Assembly: GCA_022453515.1 (NCBI GenBank)
Contig: JAJNNY010000077.1
Coordinates: 62,001 to 126,000, forward strand
DNA length: 64,000 bases
Direction: 5' to 3'
Source of the DNA: Astrocystis sublimbata
Lineage: Eukaryota > Ascomycota > Sordariomycetes > Xylariales > Xylariaceae
The first letter of the stretch is position 1, and every line of letters starts with the position of its first letter. The translations under genes were made by a program, and so were the position numbers. Below are positions 34,551 to 46,798 of the stretch, piece after piece. Under the pieces are notes generated by a model that was not told where the DNA came from, ran no database searches, and saw only the letters and a program-made list of their open reading frames with translations.

Positions 34551-35032
34551 ATGTCGGGCAAATACGCCTTCACCCAGACCCTGAAGGAGGTCCGCTTCCT
34601 GTTCTGCCAAGGCGAGGCCAGCGCCGCCACAAGGTGCGTCCCGTCCACACGACCGACCGACCGACCGATTGACAACACAACCAATACAACGATAGTGGCA
34701 ACGAACACCTACTGACCGCGGAAAAAACCACACAGGTCCTTCCTCACGCGCGCCTACCCCACCATGAAGAAGAACAACCCGCACACGCCCATCCTGCTGC
34801 GCGAAGCAGCCGGCACCCTGCCCAAGATCTACGCTCGCTACGGTGCGTCCTCGACATCCCCATATATTGCACATTACACATTACACATTTGAGAGAGAGA
34901 GGACAAATGCTGACATACTCATGCGTTATACAAACCACAGACCTCGGAAAAGAGAGGAGCCAGTCGTTAGAAGGCCTGGACGACAAGCAGATCGAGGACA
35001 CCGTCACAAATCTCACCAGCAAAGAGTCATAG
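34551..35032 (+). CDS. NDUFA2: Complex I subunit B8 / NDUFA2 (10.5 kDa)
   Basis: Three exons: 34551-34633, 34736-34842 and 34941-35032; 93 aa, the usual length. The sequence follows the CI-B8 thioredoxin-like fold: MSGKYAFTQTLKEVRFLFCQ, ASAATRSFLTRAYPTMKKNNP, HTPILLREAAGTLPKIYARY, then DLGKERSQSLEGLDDKQIEDTV. It is an accessory subunit of the NADH:ubiquinone oxidoreductase peripheral arm in mitochondria. There is no cleavable presequence, as known for this subunit. Introns 1 and 2 start GTGCGT. Divergent from the pyruvate carrier gene, so shared control is plausible. Confidence 0.95.
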
Positions 35033-35942
35033 AGCGAGCAATACTTGAAAAATAAGATTACATGCTATCATACAATATCCCGTTCTGTGTTGCGTTGTGC
35101 GCTGTACATAACTACCTACCCACCTACCTACCTACTGCATTTAAACAATAGACGGCCGTTGTTAGAAAGAGACTCAGATGGAACAGGTGAACCCAAATGA
35201 GTGTATCGACTTGATTTTGTTCATTATTTACCACGCCTGAACCTTACCTGTTCGGCATGTTCATAGGGAGTTATTCTGCACCGTCATGTTGATGTGGAAT
35301 CGGAGTATCAATTCACATATATCATTCATCACAAGACGTCCCAATCACTTAGCCGTAAGGCAGGCGTTGATTGAGTGTTTCCATTCTTCAATTCCACAAC
35401 TCTAAAGCAAATGGGTATCTGTCTAGTTATTTTCCCTTATTTCCCATCATTTTTTCCTCCGATTCCTTCCTGCCTTCTCACTCTCTTTCCCTTCCCACTT
35501 TCTCCCCTACCCATGAACCGACCTTAATCTCCACAACACATACAAGTATTCATACAATATTCCCACATACACAACCACCCGCGCAAGCCTCAGAGCCGCG
35601 CCATCTTCTATCCTGTCCTATCCATACCCATACCCATGCCATGCGTATACGAAACCCCTCTTCGCCCCAAAAGACGCAACACAACGCAACGTGCAGAGCG
35701 ACTTGTAAATCAGCCATTGAGAAGAAGAAGAGAAAAAGCAAGAGAGAAGAGGAACTACACATTTCCTCTCAGACGCGCAAGGCAACATCTAACGCCGAGT
35801 TCCGCAGGAGATGAAGCGTAATGAGATAGGTGGTGCTCCCATCATATCAGCCCGGGGAAAGAGAATGAGAAGATGACCGAATAACCCTCTGGCGTTCTCT
35901 CGGTAATCGAATCATATCGAGTCCGATATCAGAGCAGATCAC
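35033..35942. other. Intergenic region between convergent genes
   Basis: About 910 bp, with an ACCT-type short repeat near 35110-35135 and a pyrimidine-rich stretch near 35430-35560. Overlapping open frames on both strands look non-coding. Confidence 0.45.
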
Positions 35943-38900
35943 TCAACCCCCTTTCCGCTCCCCATCCGGCGGCAGTCTCTCGCCAGAAACTTGCCCCTGT
36001 TCCTTCTCTTCCCGCTTGTTCGCTTTCTTTTTCTTCGACTTCTTCACTCCTTTTCCATCCCCATCCCCATCCCCGTCCCCATCCTTATCCTTATCCTTGA
36101 CCACCTCCTTCTGAGCTTCGTTTCCCGCCTTCCCTCCTTTCACGGGACTCTGCTGCACGTTCGTCTTATCTTGTAGCTGCGTCTGTGCTAGTGCTTGCCC
36201 CTCATCATGTCCTGGAGTTTGTCTCTGTGCTGGCGTATGGGTCTGGTCCTGCGTCTTTTTCAGCTTCCCATCCACCGTCCGCCAAGCACCGCTTGGATCG
36301 CGAAGCGGGACCGGCGCGAGCATTCGGGTCGGCTTCTCCACTGCGATATTCTCTTGCTTCGTCTCTTTCTTCGACTCGACAATGTCAGCTGGTATTGTCT
36401 TGGGCTGTTTCTCAAAGCTCGGTATCTGTGGTAGAGGTCGCGGGCCAGCTTGTTGCGCGGTGTTCATATCCTCTTCTTTGAGTCTAAATTCGCCTTTGGT
36501 GAAACTGGCGCCGGGGTCAGGTCCATCGCCAGTACTAGGAGTAGGGCCGATGTTGGTATCGGGGTTGGCAACCGTGGCAGAAGTAACAGTAGTAGTATTG
36601 ATTGGTGTCTTGTTAGACTTCTTCGCAGCCCGGTTCTTGTTTCTCCCTTGCTTTGGCTTGCTTGAACCTCCTCCGTCAGTACTTGTGTCCCCACTGGGGA
36701 GGTTGGCTTCCGAAGTCTCCATTGCTAAGGTAGCTTTCGATACTGGAATAGTCTTTGACAAGACTTGTTCACCTCGAGACTCGGGATGATTTGACTTCTT
36801 GTCATCTGCCGAGTCTTGGTTGATGTCGCTTGAAGCCTGAACTTCGGCTGCTGCCGTGGCCGGAATCTGTAACGTGAAAGCATTGTCGGCTGACCCGGGG
36901 CGGTACCTATACCTGGTCGTAGTCGCGGCCTCGGCTTCCTTCGTGACAGTCTCGGCTTGGTTTTCTGAGGAGACAACATCCTTTTCCTTCTTACTCGTGT
37001 CCTCCGTTGTATCGCCCTTCTGATCTGGCTGAGTGGCCTCGTCATTCTTCTTCTGATCCTCCTTGATCGCTTCCACCTTGTGTTCATCCCCATCCATCTC
37101 CTTCCTCCCAGCGACACTAATCCCCTCCACAGGCAGATCCTTCTTCAGCACCTCAGAGTACTGTCTCACGGCGTTTGTGGCCTTCTGAGGCGATGGCTCC
37201 TTCGATCTGGGTGCTTCGTCCTTGCGATCAACCGATGACGGTGTCGCACATCGTTGCTGCTGATCATCGTTGCGGCCTGACAATGCTTTGGCATTCTTAG
37301 ATTTGCCCTTACCCTTGCCTTTGCCTTTTGCGCCCCCTTGCTTCGCGTCTGTGGTATCGGCTCCATTTCCGAGGGTTTTCTTGCATGGAGATTTGGGCGG
37401 TGTCTCGGCATTGGTGTTGTCGGTCTTGACATTGGCCTTCTTCTTCCCTTTGTGGGTCTCTGTTTTAGTCTTGGGTCTCTCGCCCACCTGGTCGGCCTTC
37501 TTGGGAGACGACTGTTGCTGTGTTGACCTTTGACCCTTGGTAGCACTCTGAGTTGACGCAGAAACTGTGGGTTCATTACTCTCCATAGTCGTGAGCAAAT
37601 GTGTTTCTTCCCGTGAGGCCTCCCTCACTCGCCAATCTTGCCCCTCCAGGAGCGGACGATGGATAGGAGGGTTCATACGAGAGCCTTCATGGCTTTCTGC
37701 CCGGTTGTGCATCATACCACCCCGAGGACTATGGCCCAATTCGAACCCCGAATCCCTATGGCTTCCGAAAGCGGAATCCGTGCCAGGACCAAGATTCTGG
37801 GCGCCAGGATTGAAGTTTTGAGCCCCAGGGTTCATTCCCGCAGTCTCGAAACCGAACCCTTGTCCAGGGTAATTCCCCATGACCGTTGATGCACTACTCG
37901 AAATCGACCGGTTGTGGCCCAAGTGTCTTGTTCCCGTATGATAGCCTCTGTGACCGCTAAGGAGGGGTTGAGGCCCCGACATGGAGTCTCGATACGGAGG
38001 GAACGGCTCGATGTCATCTGGGTACCGGTTCATTGTCACATTCTGAGCTATCGGGGCTGTAGGTGGAATGTGAAAGTACATCGGCTCAGGGCCATGAGCA
38101 GTTGACATTCCGTGAAGATTATGAGCATGGGTAATCTGCTGAGGATATACTGGTAGATGTGAAGGAGAGATCCCAGGATGGAAGGTCTGTGCTTCGGGTG
38201 GCGCAACAGTATAATCGTGGGTATGCTGTGTTGCCTGGTTTTGATTGGACTTATCACGCTTCTTGTTCTTCTTCTTCCCTGTCTTGGTCTGACTAGGATC
38301 TCCAACTTGCTGTTTCTGGTGTTGTCGGTATTGAGGTTGTGGCGGCTTTCGTGTCAGGGATTCTTGAGGTTCGTCTAGATTCTGAGAAGTGGGCAGCTCG
38401 GCAAGTTTCGAGAACTTCTTCTTGGGAGAGGGCTGGTTGGGTACAATTCCACCCCCGTCTGTTTCGCTGACTTTGCGCTTTGGGTGAGCGTGTGAGTCAC
38501 CTGTAAGCTTCTTGTGCGCGTCGCTCATCTGTTGCGGCGCAGCCTCGGACGTGTCTGTTTGCCCATCCGTTGATTTGATCAGGTCTTTGTTGCTGGCCGA
38601 GGGCAAATCTGGCATACTATTGACTCTGTGGACCGGTGTCAAGCCACATTGGGAGGCTACCTCAAGATATTGAGATGTAGCCGCTTGACCATGAGGGGGC
38701 GACGAAGACTGCTCCCGCCACGCGGGGGGAATGGCAACATATTGAGCCTTTCCTGGTCGAATGCGAACCGTGCCATAATCTATGCTTGCCTCCTCTTCCA
38801 ACGCAGCATGCTCACCCTTACCAGCTTCGTCAGCTAGACCGCCGTGTGATTCTGGAGGGTCAACGACTGCCTGGGATTTGTTGCTATCAAGTGGCTGCGT

Positions 38901-41900
38901 GGTTTCAGAGGGACTCCTACCCGAGACCTGACGAGATGTAGAGGCGCCATGAGTGGGATTGGAATTATCAGTGGCTGGGTCCTTGATCGTTCCACCGGAC
39001 AGAATCCTTTCGAACCGAGAAGTATGATTTTGCCGATTATCTGCCATAGCAGACGGATCAGTTGCATCGACTACTACCAAGCCGTGTATAGGATGGGTTG
39101 TGATGACCGGACTAGTCATTGTTGAATAGGTCAAGTCTCCCGTGTTCACAGTCTCATGCCCAGGTTGTGTAGTTGCTTGATCTCTCAAATTTTCGATATT
39201 GGCGTGATGAGCCTGACCTTCAGTGTGGGCGCCACTGAGCATGAAGGTTCGTTGTTGAGCTGAAGCCGAATGATTCCATATTCGAGGTCGACCATCGTAT
39301 CCCGCCTGAGGCCGATTACCATAATCACCTGTTGAATCTGACGTTTTCGTGGGTTCGAAGAACTGGGATCCTGTGCGGAACTGTACGACGAGTGGTCTGT
39401 CACTTAAGCCGTCTACACGTACTCTTGGTGCTGTTTTTACCGCAGCTAGCGCACTCTGAGGATTGTCAAACCTGACAAAGTCTCAGTCAGTCCACGTATC
39501 GCAAGGGTTAGGAGTTAAAAAGAGGACGGCTCACTTGATAACAGCACAGGTCATATGCGGCTTCTTTCCTGGCCACATGTTCTCGATGATACCAAATCTA
39601 CCGAAATGCTGCCCCAGGCGGCGCAGGACTTCAGTCTCGCTGCTGCAAGTAGTAAGGCCACCGATGTAAATCATCTTATTCCTCCCACGGCAATGGGAAC
39701 AATTGCAAGGATCAAACTTAGTCCTGATATCAGGTGTCTTGTCGGCATTGACGCAACCAGGTTCACCCCACGACTGGCCTGGAGCTGGTTTCCAAAGGCC
39801 CTTCTCAGTGGTAGAGGCGATTCCATTGGTTTCGCGGCCGCCGTTATGGACAAAGTTTGGCTGCGCCTGAGAGTTCTTGCGTTGGTGAGGATTGCCCCAA
39901 CTGCTAGCAGTTGATGTGCGTCTACCTGTTTCGTTGGATTGTCTGCCTTGCCACTCGCTTGTTTTGCGAGTTTGACCTTCGTGAATATTTGCACCTCCCT
40001 TGCGGTAGATGACTGTGGGGCCGTGAATCTCATGGGATCCATTCTGATACCACTTTCCGTTGATGTTATTTCGCGTGCTGGAATTCCTCGCATACTGTCC
40101 GAAGCCGCCCGAGTCTCTGATAACACCACGTTGGGCGTTGTTTTGCTGGTTCGTATCCGCCCGAAATTGAGGAGGAGGGAGTGCACTACCAGGATGACCA
40201 CCTTGCTGATATTGACCTTGATCCAGTCGAAAAGATTGATTCCTTTGTATTGGTGTTGGCGCACCTTGCATTTGATGCCTTTGTATCGAATTCGGTGAAA
40301 ATTGGTGGGCAAATGGGTCTTGAACCATAGCAGGACTAGGATATCCAGGTGATTTGTATAAAGGAGTGGGAACTGGGGTGAATCCGAGAGCAGAGGGAAC
40401 AACCGGTTGTCGAGTTGGAGAGAACTGAGTCTGATGATGCCAGTTGGGAGGTAGACTTTGATTGACATTTGCGGCAGCCTGATGTAAGGGGCCACTCGGG
40501 TTAGACGCTGTATTGGCAGGCACAATTACCTCCCCAGAAGCATAACGGCTGGGTCCTTCTGGACTAGTCGGTTTCTGACATCCCATGAGCTTTTGGGTGA
40601 CTTCATGATCATCACCAGAATAGACGCGAGGTTCCACAGCAGTGGAAGCGTCGGAAAGGCTTGTTGGATCACCACCAGTACTAGGGGCGCTTAAGCACCG
40701 CTGGGTGAATGACCCATGCCGTGTCGCGTTGGCGCTTGCCTTGGGAATCCAACTAGCATTCTGTGACATCACCCATCTAGGAGAAGTTGCCTGAGCCGGA
40801 AGTTCTAGCATCACCAATGTAGTTAGTATTTATAAATGGAGTTGATGCTAAAGTTAAAATTCCCAAATCTGCAGGATTGAGAGTGAACGAAAAGAAACCA
40901 TGAGAGAAGTCAACACCATACCTCTCTGGTGCGCTCGGCTGGAGGCGCCGGCTTGCTTATGCTTGGCCCTCAGGGCTGCCGTTTTCGAAGTTCCATCAGC
41001 AATGACAATGCCCTGAATGATCTTATTAGGAATATCGAATTTTTCCATAAAAAGATCCTGTGTCGTGCCCAAGGACTGCAGATAACGGTGCAGGTCGGCT
41101 GCGGTTCCTCGGTTAGCAGCAACATCATGACGGATCAACAGGTAATGCAGATGGTTAGGCTCGGGTGCGGGTGAGGCGGGAATGTATACATACCCACATG
41201 CTCCGATACAGCTATCTTCGGCGATCGATCAGACGCGAGAGAAGGAATGCGTGAACTGTGTGCCTTTCGGAGCTCATCGTAATACCTCACAAAGATACCT
41301 CGGATGGCATCGAGGAAATGTGTAGGGTATTTATCATAACCCTCAAAGATCTGCAGCTCGTATGCGGGTAAAACCTTGAGGACATCCGTTTTGTCGTCTC
41401 TGTTCCATGACAGTAGTTTCGTTTGCATCTCTGTGTTCTTCAAAAGCCCAGATGCGAAATGCTCGAATAGAGGCATGAATTGATCTGTTCGGGACTTCTG
41501 CTCATGGCTGACGAGCTTCTGCACATATTCATTCTCGAAAACAAATGAATTAAGGACGTTCCACAGGTTCTGGGCCCCTCGATAGTAAATGTCGTAGGCG
41601 TCGAAGTATTCGAATAGGTCATAGTAGGTGCGAGGTGTGGTAATTGTTTTACATACGTCTGGCAGATTCCGGCGCAGCTCATCACAGACGCGTTGGATCT
41701 CCGCTGCCCACCAGTAGTGACCATCGCGCTCTGGGGTTGGGTCTTTGGGCACGCGAAACTCCTTTGTGCCGAAGAGTGTGGAAAAGACCGCAGGAGCGTG
41801 GGTGGGAGCATTGATGAAGAACTCAACTGGCGGCTCGCCTGACTGGAAGTCCCAATCGTACTTGGGCGCACCGGCGGCTTCGAGTGCGTCCGTGACAGCA

Positions 41901-41932
41901 AAATCGCTGTACAGGTTGTACTTCGGAGCCAT
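35943..41932 (-). CDS. Giant RRM protein with unrecognised N-terminal domain
   Basis: Four exons: 41932-41194, 41098-40922, 40804-39535 and 39471-35943; 1904 aa, all phases closing, with branch points GCTAAC and TACTAAC before acceptors 1 and 2. Residues 1-300 form a Tyr/Phe-rich, folded helical region (YYDLFEYFDAYDIYYRGAQNLWNVL; FLDAIRGIFVRYYDEL; LHRYLQSLGTTQDLF) that I cannot assign. Residues 306-680 are Gln/Asn/Pro/Ser-rich. A short Cys cluster (CNCSHC) at about 673-678 directly precedes one RRM at about 681-765 (MIYIGGL; HMTCAVIKF; the third intron splits it). The remaining ~1140 residues are disordered and charged, with Lys-rich KKKNKKRDK patches and a DKDGDGDGDG repeat near the end. Inference: an RNA-binding scaffold, possibly of ribonucleoprotein granules. 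Confidence 0.85.
36056..36101 (-). repeat. Hexanucleotide repeat coding for Asp-Gly and Asp-Lys runs
   Basis: CCATCCC- and CTTATC-type hexamers on the + strand encode the KDKDKDGDGDGDGDGKG tract near the C-terminus of the giant RRM protein. Confidence 0.85.
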
Positions 41933-43043
41933 GAGGGAGTTGTTTTGCTTGGAATGGGGCAGAGGTAAGAGGGAGACAACAGTGGAGGGGGGGTATCTAT
42001 GTGGCGAGAATGCACGAGAGTAGGTTATGATTCAAGCAGTCTGAGGCTAGAGTAGAGTATGGATTGGCTGTGCCGATGTTTTTCAAAAGGCACAGGAGAT
42101 CCAATGGGTTGAGGACTTGTCCAGAAGGTCAGGCGTGACAATACCAAGAGACCAAGAGGTAGGAATGGAATGGGGGACAAGGTGCTGCAGAAAGCAATAT
42201 TGTCAGTCGAGGGTGGTCGTGGGCATTTATGGGAGTCGGCCCAGGGAAGACATGGTTACACGGTACCAGGTGTTGTGCTGTTGGGCATTCAGTTTCCTGG
42301 GGCACCAGATAACGAGAGGCGGGGTGCAATCACCTGAGTAGTAGATGGCAACATGGTGGATGTTAATGCCTTGTTGTTTAGTCGACTGGTTATTCAGTTG
42401 GCTTGAAACTGGCTGTAGGTGTATGCGGATTCTATCTGCTGGGCTAGGCAACAGTGGCAACGGGATCAGGCCCTCGAGAGCATCCAGACGAAGACAACAG
42501 CTATTAAGTATGGTTTATCGTGCGACCGAACAAAATTAGGATAACACGGATGGATGGCGGCTCGTTGCAGGTACACGCATTCGATCGATTGAGTGGCGGT
42601 CTGGCTGAGGTTGCAGGATTATGCTACACTTATTCGCACCAAGCTCAGATTTGATCCTAAAAGATCAAGCAGCGGGGAACTACCTAGGTCCGCAAGCTGG
42701 GACCTCATGACGGATGTTTGCAACTGCAGGAGGTGTTATGGTACATGTCGAGAAAGAACGCCACGCAGCGTAACTGCCGTTATTACTTTGTGATTCGGGG
42801 CGTTTGGAGAAGTGAATGGGCGACTCCCCCAAAGGCGGAAGGGAACTTGGTGGAAACTGGCACCTTCCCGCTCATATAAAACGCTACATATTGTGGATAT
42901 TTTGTGATTTCAATACATGTATGTACTCAGCTTTTCTACAGTCAACATAATTGGCCAACATAGCAGCCCCGAGTGTGCGCATGAGCGACGTACTTACTTA
43001 TGTATGTATGTACCGAATGAAGCATAATGCACCAGCACATGGC
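41933..43043. other. Intergenic region upstream of the giant RRM gene
   Basis: About 1.1 kb with no supported ORF. One CTACCTAGGTC motif near 42680. Confidence 0.45.
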
Positions 43044-43628
43044 CTACTCCTTTACTTGTCTCAACATTCTCAATATCTCTGACTGATTATCCGAAGCGAG
43101 GGCCTTGCCGTTGTTCCAATCGACAATCTGTAACTGAGTGAGCAGAAGTTTGGATAGGTATAGAGAAGCGGATGGAACGTACGACAGGGTACTTAAAGCT
43201 GTCAGGGCTCTCCTTGTACTTCTTGAGCGCGTCCTTCAGGTTGGTGGCGCCGTTTACAATGGAAGAAATCTTGGCCTGGTCGACATATTCAAGGATGGTC
43301 TGCAGCTGGTCGCCGGTAGGAGGGTTCTCGGTGATATCCAGCTCGAACTCAGAACGATGGGGGCTGGTCTGGTGTGAGTGGTCGCTGGCCTGGTCCTCAG
43401 TGGCAGTCTCGGCTGCGTTCGCCGAGGCCTGCTTGAGCACGGTAGCAGCCCTTACAGAGGCGGGCGAGCTGGCCTTGTGAAAGAGGGTGACGGTGTCGAG
43501 GGTTTTGCGCTGCTCCCCCTCGTTAGTGATGTTCGTGATGTGTCACACTCGTCATGCCGAATAATTGAAACGGATTCGAAAAGATCTGGGCCATTTTCAG
43601 CAGCAGGTATACTTACGAATCGAAACAT
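43044..43628 (-). CDS. fmp46: Fmp46-type mitochondrial redox protein
   Basis: Three exons: 43628-43617 (only four codons, MFRF), 43509-43183 and 43127-43044; 140 aa. The mature start reads MFRFRKTLDTVTLFHKASSPAS, matching the DUF1687/Fmp46 family beginning, which lends support to the tiny first exon. The centre is FELDITENPPTGDQLQTILEYV and the end IVDWNNGKALASDNQSEILRML. The family has a thioredoxin-like fold and yeast Fmp46 is a mitochondrial protein of putative redox function. No CxxC is seen. Between Ala-rich segments lies a variable His/Ser linker. The gene is divergent from nup53, 634 bp apart. Confidence 0.85.
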
Positions 43629-44262
43629 GGTGTCAAAGGGTTGCTGTTATTCGCAATGGTACGGTCAAGGCAGGGCAGAATATGCGAGTGAAGCTGATGT
43701 CGTTGGGTTTGGGATCCGTTTTGGGGTAGATACAGCAGCATAAGCTTACATAGCTAGCTGGCGGGCAGGGATGAAGTGATTAAGCTGCGGGAGGGCGAAT
43801 GGAAATGTTACGTCAGACCACGCGAAATTCTAGAACCCCAGCGCTAGGCCGCGAGGTACATGCAGCGAAGTACCGAAGTACCTTTGGAGATCCACCAGCT
43901 AGCGCCACTTCACTACCTTGGCGGGCTTAGGCCAGCATCAATTTCTGGTCGCTGGGCACTCGTTGCTAGTACACCTGGAAGCCTGGGCAGTTGCTGGGGA
44001 AGAAGTTTACAGCTATGTGTATTTGACAATCAACTTCACTGCTTTTCTTGGAGTCTCCCATGCAATACTATTCCATCGACAGCTACATTCACCCAATCTC
44101 TGCCAGCCACCTTCGACAAGTCACTAATCTGTGTCTGTGTCACACAAACCAGATAAACCAACCAATTGCATAAACCTGTGTCACCGGACCTACTGAAACC
44201 CGATACCGTCTCTCGAAAGGGAACAAACAAGCCCTTGGGCGCATAGGCCAGCCACCCAGACA
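43629..44262. other. Divergent promoter region of fmp46 and nup53
   Basis: 634 bp between two start codons on opposite strands. No supported ORF; a 5' UTR for nup53 probably fills the last ~150 bp. Confidence 0.45.
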
Positions 44263-45681
44263 ATGCCCCCTCTGATCCTGCACAACGTGCCCGACGAGGA
44301 GCTCTACACGGGAGAAGACGGAATTCAGCGCCCCTACGCCATGGTTTGGCCCGAGTAAGTTCGAAACTATGCCATCTGTCTGAGTTCTTGTGTCTTGTCG
44401 TGTCTTATTTATCTATCCATTCATTGACTGACCATGAATGACCACAGAAACGACCGCCAGCGCAGCGCGCCGCGCACCCGCGCCCGCGAAATCAACGAGA
44501 CCGGTTCCTTTGGCAAATCCACCCGGCGGTCGCGGTCGCGGACAGGCAGCGCGCCGCCCAAACGCGAAGATGCCACCATGCAGAGCGCCGACAAGGTGTT
44601 TACCAGCTACTTCGCCAAGCAGGCCGACATGAACAACCTCGCCAACGGCAACAGCAACAGCAAGAGCGCTACCGAGTCTTCATCGCGTCGGAAGTCGAGG
44701 CAGGACGACTCGAAGCCCGCCAACCCCGTCCCCCTCCCCATCAACGAGCCCGTCGAGATCATCCTCCGCGGCTACGCGTCACCATCACAACAGTACGCCG
44801 CCATCAACCACTACGAGCACCTCGCCGGCCGGATATGCGAGGACTACTCGCGCGAGCCGCCCATCGAGGCGCGGCGCTACAAGTCCGATCTGCGCGATGC
44901 CGCTCTGACGCGGAGGCAGGCCCTGACGCGGGCTGAGAGGGAGAAGGTCAACAAAGTCGCCGGCGGAGAGCACTGGATCAAGGTGACCTTCGAGTCGCAG
45001 GAAGCCGCCAGCGCCGCCCTCTACGCCTCACCTCAGACCATCCTTGGCCATCTTGTCTACGCAGAGCCCTACCGGAGCCTGCCACCGATGGAGAACGCAC
45101 CTGTGCTGGAAGTCGTAGGCGACGCCGGCATGTTCGCTGAGAACGCCCGGCCAGATACGCTGCGAAACCCACCAAGACGCCCCTCGTCCCGAAACGAACA
45201 CCGCCGAAACTCATCCCGATCCTTCGCCTCACTAGCTGCCGAGCGAAACGGTCACGTAGGCGGATGGCCGTCGGAATCAGCGTCGGTCGACTCCGCCACC
45301 GTGTCCGCGTCCTCGGCGACCATGTCCTCGGCCACAGCCACCGGCTTCGAGCCGTTCCCCCAGGAGCAGCAACACGCACCCGAGCAGGCGGCCGCTCCCA
45401 CCCCAGCAAAAAGCAGATACATCCCCACGGCGCGGCGCATAACGCTGCTGCCGGCCGACGCGGCCCTTAAGAAGAGCCCGACGTGGTCCGAGAGCATGCT
45501 CACGCTGATACCGATCCTGGCCTGGTTCAGCGGCGCCATGATCGGCAACGAGGTGCCGCGCAACGAGGCCGGCGACTTCGACATGAACCGCGCGAGCCTG
45601 TACTGGAAGATCATGTACTGGCTGGACTACTGGTTCCGCCTGTTTGGTCACGAACTTGTCAGTGGCGATAAGGAAGACTGA
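44263..45681 (+). CDS. nup53: Nucleoporin Nup53 (MPPN/RRM type)
   Basis: Two exons, 44263-44354 and 44448-45681; 441 aa. The MPPN-type RRM lies at about 131-240: [28 protein letters not shown], then [33 protein letters not shown]. This Nup35/53-specific RRM dimerises rather than binding RNA. N- and C-terminal arms are Ser/Arg-rich and disordered. The C-terminus holds a hydrophobic stretch ([18 protein letters not shown]) and an amphipathic aromatic helix ([19 protein letters not shown]) like the membrane-binding helix of yeast Nup53. The protein belongs to the inner ring of the nuclear pore, contacting Nup170, Nic96 and the pore membrane. Confidence 0.93.
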
Positions 45682-46576
45682 TAGATAGTGTTGGGAGATA
45701 ATATGTCAATTTCAAATCCTGACGGAAATCAACGAGGAAGCGAGCGTAGCATGGCTCGCATGGCATGGCATGGCATATCATATCATAGCCTGGCGGTGTA
45801 GTTATAGAAACAGACTATGGCACACACCACACACCACACACGTTATCTAAGAATGTATAATTAATACCCTGATGAGATATACTTCAGCAAGCTATTACGG
45901 GAAGCCCACCCTCGACTTGACGGAATCCCTCTTAAATCGAATAGAAGCAAGCACATGCTTGGACTAAGTCATGTATCCACCCATCATGAGCACAACCTGG
46001 CCTTATTCATCGGTCTTTTGTGAAACTTCAATTTATGGCTACCATTGATGACTAACAGCAAAGCTATATCGCCCCGATCAAGGCATGTATAAGCAGAAAC
46101 ACACAATCAATAGGATACCTTTACTCATGCTACTAGGTACACAAGTAGGATACACATCGATTAATACACTAGGGACAATCATTGCCTACTCTCACGTAGC
46201 AAATACAAATACAGACAGATCAATACTCCACATGGCAATGACAACAGCAGAGCGTCATAACGTACTTAGGTAAGAACATGCATGCACTTATGATTTACTT
46301 ATGATGCATCACCTAAGGGCCGATATATCTATCTGCCTGCCCGGAACAAAACCTTTTCCACAGGGCCCAGGACTAAAAGCCAAAGTCAATACCTACCAAT
46401 ACCGACACCAAGGCCCAACGCCATGCATGCGCACAATGAAAAATGGATATAACCCTCTTCTGGCTGCTCTCTTGCCCCAGCCCCCAGTAGGTAGCAGAAT
46501 AAGTATTCATGCTTCCGGTCCTCCTCAAGATGCATCTGTATCTTGACTTGTATCTGTACTTGTATCTGTATCCGCC
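45682..46576. other. Intergenic region with short repeats
   Basis: Nearly 900 bp with short ATGGC and ATATC runs near 45753-45785 and a CACACACCACACACC stretch near 45822-45841. No supported ORF. Confidence 0.45.
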
Positions 46577-46792
46577 TCATGCTCCAGTCGCATCAGGGTC
46601 CAACAGACGGGTTATAAGATCTCTTAACTCATCTACCTTATCTTCGAGCTCGGCGGCGTCCGCTTTGGGCTGGGCTTCCAGTTCTGGGACCGACTTAGAA
46701 TACTCGTTTGCGGTCGGATCCAGCAAATTCGGGCCTCTGCTTCTCCATGTTCCCGACCGCAAACGAACCGAATGATAAGGCCATCCGCGCAA
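46577..46792 (-). other. Acidic coiled-coil-like open frame beyond the ivy1 stop
   Basis: A 71-codon open frame without ATG (first codon TTG) ends 7 bp after the ivy1 stop region. Its second half (PELEAQPKADAAELEDKVDELRDLITRLL) has heptad spacing and real-protein composition. It could be a C-terminal exon of ivy1, a separate short gene, or chance. No convincing splice donor near the ivy1 end was found. Confidence 0.3.
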
Positions 46793-46798
46793 TCCCCC

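Noticed and set aside
28568..35032. Possible metabolic gene cluster (NmrA-like to NDUFA2)
   Set aside because: The genes belong to unrelated housekeeping functions, and no polyketide, peptide or terpene synthase, transporter or P450 is present.
45252..45651. Minus-strand open frames within nup53
   Set aside because: Shadows of the GC-rich nup53 exon; no independent features.
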